Origin: Arenicellales bacterium
GTDB lineage: Bacteria > Pseudomonadota > Gammaproteobacteria > BMS3Bbin11
Reading direction: 5' to 3'
DNA: 52,273 nucleotides
Assembly (NCBI GenBank): GCA_029287915.1
Contig: JARFQE010000097.1
Coordinates: forward strand, 1-52,273
Part shown: positions 48,471 through 52,273 of the stretch, piece by piece
Layout of the letters: every line of letters starts with the position of its first letter
Position numbering within the stretch: position 1 is the first letter of the stretch
The notes under the pieces: generated by a model
What the model was told of the DNA's origin: nothing
Databases searched by the model: none
Seen by the model: the letters and a program-made list of their open reading frames with translations, nothing else
Position numbers and translations under genes: made by a program

Positions 48471-49610
48471 ATGGATTTACCCAGAAACCCTACCCGCGCA
48501 GTTAAAGTCGGCAGCGTTATTATTGGTGATAGCAACCCGATAGTCGTGCAGAGTATGTGTGCAACTCGCACACAGGACATCGATGCTACGGTCAAACAGA
48601 GCAATGACCTGCATCAGGCGGGGGCCGGAATCGTGCGCATTGCTGTGGACAACAGGAAGGATGCTAAGGCACTTGAGATTATACGGGATCAAACCGAAGC
48701 CAACCTGTCGATCGACCTGCAGGAAAACTACCGGATGGCAGCGCTGGTGGCCCCGATGGTGCAGAAAATCCGCTACAACCCGGGACACCTCTATCACCAC
48801 GAAAGAAAGAAACCCTGGCAGGACAAGGTGCGATATCTGGTCGATATCGCCGACAAGAATGACTGCGCAATTCGCGTCGGCGTTAATGCAGGTTCGGTAG
48901 ACCCGGAAAAGAAAGACATGTTCCCGGCTGATGACTCGATCTCTCCGATGCTGGTCAGTGCAGAAGAACATTGCGAGCTGCTCGATAAAATAGGCTTCAC
49001 TCGATATGTCGTCTCGCTGAAGGACTCCGATCCCGACAAGGTGGTTGAGGTCAACAGGCGCTTTGCTGAGCTAAGACCTGATATTCCCCTGCACCTGGGT
49101 GTGACCGAGGCGGGTCTGCCGCCTGATGGAATCATCAAAACCCGTATCGCCTTCGAGCAGCTTATCAGCCAGGGCATAGGAGACACGATACGCGTCTCAC
49201 TGACGCTGCCCAATGCACGCAAGGCTGAAGAAATCAGCGCCGGTAACGAAATCCTGGCAGATATTGCCGCCGGCCGGGTACGCAGTGTCGTAGCCTTCGA
49301 CCGCTCACATCTCAATATCATCAGCTGTCCGAGTTGCTCAAGAGTAGAAAACGAGGCCTTTATTGATCTTGCCGAAGACGTCAAAAAGATGACCGAATAT
49401 GCCCATGACTATCCTTTTACCATCGCTGTCATGGGTTGCCGGGTCAATGGCCCGGGTGAAACCGATGATGCCGATCTTGGCCTGTGGTGCGGACCGCGCG
49501 CCGTAACACTGAAAAAAGGGCCCGAAACACTTGGGCGATATTCCTATGATGAAATACTGGGACGGCTGAAGGCAGAACTGGACAGGTTGATCGAACATAA
49601 ATTACCGTAA
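48471..49610 (+). CDS. ispG: IspG, 4-hydroxy-3-methylbut-2-enyl diphosphate synthase (flavodoxin)
   Basis: 379 residues. Starts [25 protein letters not shown], has 4Fe-4S cysteines in ISCPSCSR and GCRVNGPGE, and the typical [21 protein letters not shown] pathway of isoprenoid synthesis. No clear Shine-Dalgarno; the start is set by homology of the first residues. Not linked functionally to neighbours. Confidence 0.95.
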   Translation: MDLPRNPTRAVKVGSVIIGDSNPIVVQSMCATRTQDIDATVKQSNDLHQAGAGIVRIAVDNRKDAKALEIIRDQTEANLSIDLQENYRMAALVAPMVQKIRYNPGHLYHHERKKPWQDKVRYLVDIADKNDCAIRVGVNAGSVDPEKKDMFPADDSISPMLVSAEEHCELLDKIGFTRYVVSLKDSDPDKVVEVNRRFAELRPDIPLHLGVTEAGLPPDGIIKTRIAFEQLISQGIGDTIRVSLTLPNARKAEEISAGNEILADIAAGRVRSVVAFDRSHLNIISCPSCSRVENEAFIDLAEDVKKMTEYAHDYPFTIAVMGCRVNGPGETDDADLGLWCGPRAVTLKKGPETLGRYSYDEILGRLKAELDRLIEHKLP

Positions 49611-49717
49611 AAAATTGCAAATACAAGTCAGCTTAAAGGTTGACCGTGGTTTTGCTTGACGTCATCAGCACTACAAAAGGGTAAGATCGGTGACAGAATC
49701 AATCTGTCATCAACTAA

Positions 49718-51172
49718 ATGGAGAAACAAGCATTGACTGATAATCAGCTTGAAAGCATGTCGTTCCGTGGAGGGGTGGACAGCATGGTAGACAGGGCGAC
49801 CCTGGCCATTGGTCTTAACCCTGACACCGCCAAGGTGATCCAGGCCTGTAACGCAGTATTGCAACTCAAGTTTCCGGTAAAACTCAACAATAGTGTAGAG
49901 GTGTTTACAGGTTGGTGGGCGGTCCACAGTGCGCACCGGCTGCCGGCCAAGGGTGGGTTGCGTTTTTCGGCATTGGTCAATCAGGACGAGATCGAGGCGT
50001 TAGCAGCCCTGATGACCTATAAATGTGCCATTGCCGATATTCCATTTGGTGGTGCCAAGGGCGGCCTGATGATCAACCCGGCCAATTACAGTGAAGATGA
50101 GCTGCGAGAGATCACCCGACGCTTCGCAATGGAGCTGGCGCGCAAGGACTTTATTCATCCTTCTGTCAGTGTGCCTGCCCCGGACATGGGAACATCATCT
50201 CGTGAAATGGCGTGGATTGCAGACACCTACAAATTGTTGTTTCCTGAGGATCTCAATCAAAATGCCTGTGTGACCGGTAAACCGGTTGAGCGAGGTGGCA
50301 TAACAGGCCGCACCGAGGCGACAGGTAAAGGTGTGCAGTATGCCCTGCAGGAATTCTTTCGCCATCCTGATGCAGTGGAGAGTGCCAGGCTAATGGATGG
50401 GTTGCCCGACAAACGTGTAGTTTTCCAGGGCCTCGGCAATGTTGGCTACCATTCTGCAAAAGTCCTTTCCGAACAGGATAAGGTCAAGGTCATTGCCATT
50501 ATTGAGCGGGATGGTGTAGTGATCAATGAAGAAGGCCTGAATGTGCATGATGTCCGGCAGTACTTTGTCGAAACAGGAGGACTGAAGGGCTTCCCTGCGG
50601 GCGATTACGATGAAAACAGTACCGAAGCACTGGAAATGGAGTGTGACATCCTGATCCCGGCTGCGATGGAATCTCAGATACATGCCGGCAATGCCAGCCG
50701 CATACAGGCAAGGATGATCGTCGAAGCAGCCAATGGACCGGTTACCTACGAGGCCGATGAAATCCTCACAGGTCGTGGTATTACCATTTTACCCGATATC
50801 TATGTCAACGCCGGCGGTGTAACAGTGTCATATTTTGAATGGACACGTAATCTTTCACATATGCGTTTCGGCAGGCTGCAGCGCCGTTACGATGAGCTAC
50901 GAGGACAGAATCTAATCACAGCGATGGAAGCACTGACAGAGAAAGAAGTACCGGATGAACTGGATCGTGAAATCTCGCGCGGTGCCAGCGAGCTGGATCT
51001 GGTGCGGTCCGGTCTTGATGACACGATGCGCACGGCATTTCAGGATCTTCGTGAAGTAATGAAAACCTATCCTCATATCAGGGACTACCGCACTGCCGCC
51101 TATGCCATCGCCATCACCAAGATCGCAAAGTCATATTATGACCTGGGTATGGTAGAGCCACCGCGGCCATAA
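49718..51172 (+). CDS. Glutamate dehydrogenase (Glu/Leu/Phe/Val dehydrogenase family)
   Basis: 484 residues. Catalytic motifs PAKGGLRFS and KCAIADIPFGGAKGGL, substrate domain PAPDMGTSSREMAWI, Rossmann motif VFQGLGNVGYHSA. Interconverts glutamate and 2-oxoglutarate with ammonia. Larger C-terminal region than in the 450-residue enteric GdhA. Start uncertain: the ATG at 49718 has no good ribosome site, while a TTG at 49733 has GGAGAAA upstream. No sigma-54 site upstream. Could link ammonia from urea/guanidine to carbon metabolism. Confidence 0.9.
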   Translation: MEKQALTDNQLESMSFRGGVDSMVDRATLAIGLNPDTAKVIQACNAVLQLKFPVKLNNSVEVFTGWWAVHSAHRLPAKGGLRFSALVNQDEIEALAALMTYKCAIADIPFGGAKGGLMINPANYSEDELREITRRFAMELARKDFIHPSVSVPAPDMGTSSREMAWIADTYKLLFPEDLNQNACVTGKPVERGGITGRTEATGKGVQYALQEFFRHPDAVESARLMDGLPDKRVVFQGLGNVGYHSAKVLSEQDKVKVIAIIERDGVVINEEGLNVHDVRQYFVETGGLKGFPAGDYDENSTEALEMECDILIPAAMESQIHAGNASRIQARMIVEAANGPVTYEADEILTGRGITILPDIYVNAGGVTVSYFEWTRNLSHMRFGRLQRRYDELRGQNLITAMEALTEKEVPDELDREISRGASELDLVRSGLDDTMRTAFQDLREVMKTYPHIRDYRTAAYAIAITKIAKSYYDLGMVEPPRP

Positions 51173-51187
51173 GCTGCCAGTATTCTG

Positions 51188-52273
51188 ATGTTCCATCTGA
51201 TGAATAGGCAGAATCTGGGCTTGGTCTTGGGACCAATACTGTTCGTCTCGATGCTGTTGATGCCGCTACCTGCAGGCATGTCACCTGATGCCCTTAAAGT
51301 TGCTGCTGTCGCTTCTCTGATGGCCATTTGGTGGGTGAGTGAAGCTGCACCGATTGCCGCTACCGCCCTGTTACCCATCGTGCTGTTTCCGCTGCTTGGC
51401 GTCATGTCTACTGCTGCCACTACCAGCGCCTACGCCAATCACCTGATTTACCTGTTTATGGGTGGTTTCCTGATTGCCGTGACAATGCAGAAATGGAATC
51501 TGCATCGCCGTATCGCGATGCACACACTGCGTGCAGTTGGTGTTAGCCCAAACCGTATAATCCTCGGTTTCATGCTTGCGACAGCATTGCTATCCATGTG
51601 GATCAGCAATACCGCAACGGCTATGATGATGCTGCCCATAGGGATGGCAGTGATCGGCCAGGTCGAACTGTTGCAATCACCTGAACAAAGCAGTTCACGT
51701 GATGAGGTAAAATTGAAATCCAATTTTGGCATTTGCCTGATGCTGAGCATCGCCTACTCCGCCTCCATCGGCGGTGTAGCAACGCTTATTGGTACGCCGC
51801 CCAATGCCATTCTGGCCGGCATGGTCGAGAAACTCTATGGTCAGACCATCAGCTTCGCCAGCTGGCTTGCTTTTGGACTACCATTGTCAGTGATTATGCT
51901 TAGCATCACCTGGTTATACCTGACGCGTATCGCCTATCCGCTGCGCGCAACAGCCCTGCCCGGTGTGGAGAAAGTCATCAACCGGGAGCTTTCCCAACTT
52001 GGCCCGGTCAACAACGAAGAACGGTGGGTGCTGGGGGTCTTCCTGCTGGTAGCCAGTGCCTGGGTTGCACGCGGCCTCATCGATGTGCCTGCCTTGAGCA
52101 TGGTAACGGATGCCAGCATTGCAATGGCAGGGGCATTGCTGTTGTTTGTTATCCCGTCTAATCTTGCTAAAAGAGAGTTCCTGCTGGACTGGAAAACTGC
52201 GGCCGGTATTCCGTGGGATATTATCATCCTGTTTGGCGGTGGATTTGCACTGGCCCAGGGATTCAGCGAAAGT
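51188..52273 (+). CDS. SLC13/DASS-type anion transporter (cut by window edge)
   Basis: Open from ATG 51188 (a second ATG at 51200) to the window edge, 362 codons. Hydrophobic helices and family motifs MAIWWVSEAAPIAATALLP, MWISNTATAMMMLPIG, and SIGGVATLIGTPPNAILAG, typical of CitT/DASS-type sodium-coupled dicarboxylate or sulfate transporters. The C-terminal third is missing. 15 bases after the glutamate dehydrogenase gene. Confidence 0.88.
   Translation, partial: MFHLMNRQNLGLVLGPILFVSMLLMPLPAGMSPDALKVAAVASLMAIWWVSEAAPIAATALLPIVLFPLLGVMSTAATTSAYANHLIYLFMGGFLIAVTMQKWNLHRRIAMHTLRAVGVSPNRIILGFMLATALLSMWISNTATAMMMLPIGMAVIGQVELLQSPEQSSSRDEVKLKSNFGICLMLSIAYSASIGGVATLIGTPPNAILAGMVEKLYGQTISFASWLAFGLPLSVIMLSITWLYLTRIAYPLRATALPGVEKVINRELSQLGPVNNEERWVLGVFLLVASAWVARGLIDVPALSMVTDASIAMAGALLLFVIPSNLAKREFLLDWKTAAGIPWDIIILFGGGFALAQGFSES

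Noticed and set aside
49611-49717. Sigma-54 promoter before glutamate dehydrogenase
   Set aside because: A TGG and TGC occur but the spacing is wrong (TGGTTTTGC); no NtrC dyad is near.

Overview
The window looks like chromosome from a nirS-type denitrifying gammaproteobacterium. The basis is the overall protein flavour (cytochrome c5, PlsY, IspG, CbpA/CbpM) and nir and nor gene orders typical of Gamma- and Betaproteobacteria; I cannot name a genus. There are no insertion sequences, CRISPR arrays, rRNA or tRNA genes that I can recognise. Nearly everything from 1 to 31.5 kb and from 34.4 to 45.4 kb is on the minus strand.

Region 1 (1-15.3 kb, minus) is a denitrification island. Read in the direction of transcription it is norC-norB, norQ, a small membrane protein, a polyferredoxin, norD, a short NosR/NirI-type flavoprotein, nirS, then the heme d1 genes nirE-nirC-nirF-nirD-nirL-nirG-nirH-nirJ (nirJ runs off the left edge). 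Two near-perfect FNR/DNR boxes sit before norC and before nirS. Together these genes reduce nitrite to NO and NO to N2O and make the d1 cofactor. No nosZ is present in the window.

Region 2 (15.6-27.7 kb, minus) is a nine-gene operon: NitT/TauT-type ABC transporter (binding protein, permease, ATPase), an atypical creatininase-family protein, a type III glutamine synthetase-like ligase, two DUF1989 proteins (UAAP1 and UAAP2), a urea/guanidine carboxylase and allophanate hydrolase. The carboxylase, DUF1989 pair and hydrolase match the known guanidine carboxylase/carboxyguanidine deiminase route, so the operon most likely takes up and degrades guanidine or a guanidino compound.

Region 3 (27.9-34.3 kb) has a divergent TIM-barrel protein; a minus-strand unit of a membrane diiron (fatty-acid-desaturase-like) enzyme, a metallo-beta-lactamase-fold hydrolase and an EamA transporter; an AraC-family regulator; and cbpA-cbpM.

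Region 4 (34.4-45.4 kb, minus) is a complete urea module: urtABCDE (urea ABC transporter), a 63-residue HPGHEH membrane protein, and ureD, a fused ureA-ureB, ureC, ureE, ureF, ureG.

Region 5 (46-52.3 kb) holds a TorF-family outer-membrane protein, cytochrome c5, plsY, ispG, glutamate dehydrogenase and the start of an SLC13-type transporter.

The most striking thing I found is regulatory. Five separate transcription units (guanidine operon, TIM-barrel gene, desaturase-like unit, urt/ure operon, TorF porin) each have a sigma-54 (-24/-12) promoter match, with NtrC-type dyads 50-160 bp upstream. Two of the three intergenic regions are divergent double sigma-54 promoters. This suggests one nitrogen-starvation regulon that links guanidine, urea, an outer-membrane channel and an unassigned oxygenase/hydrolase pathway.
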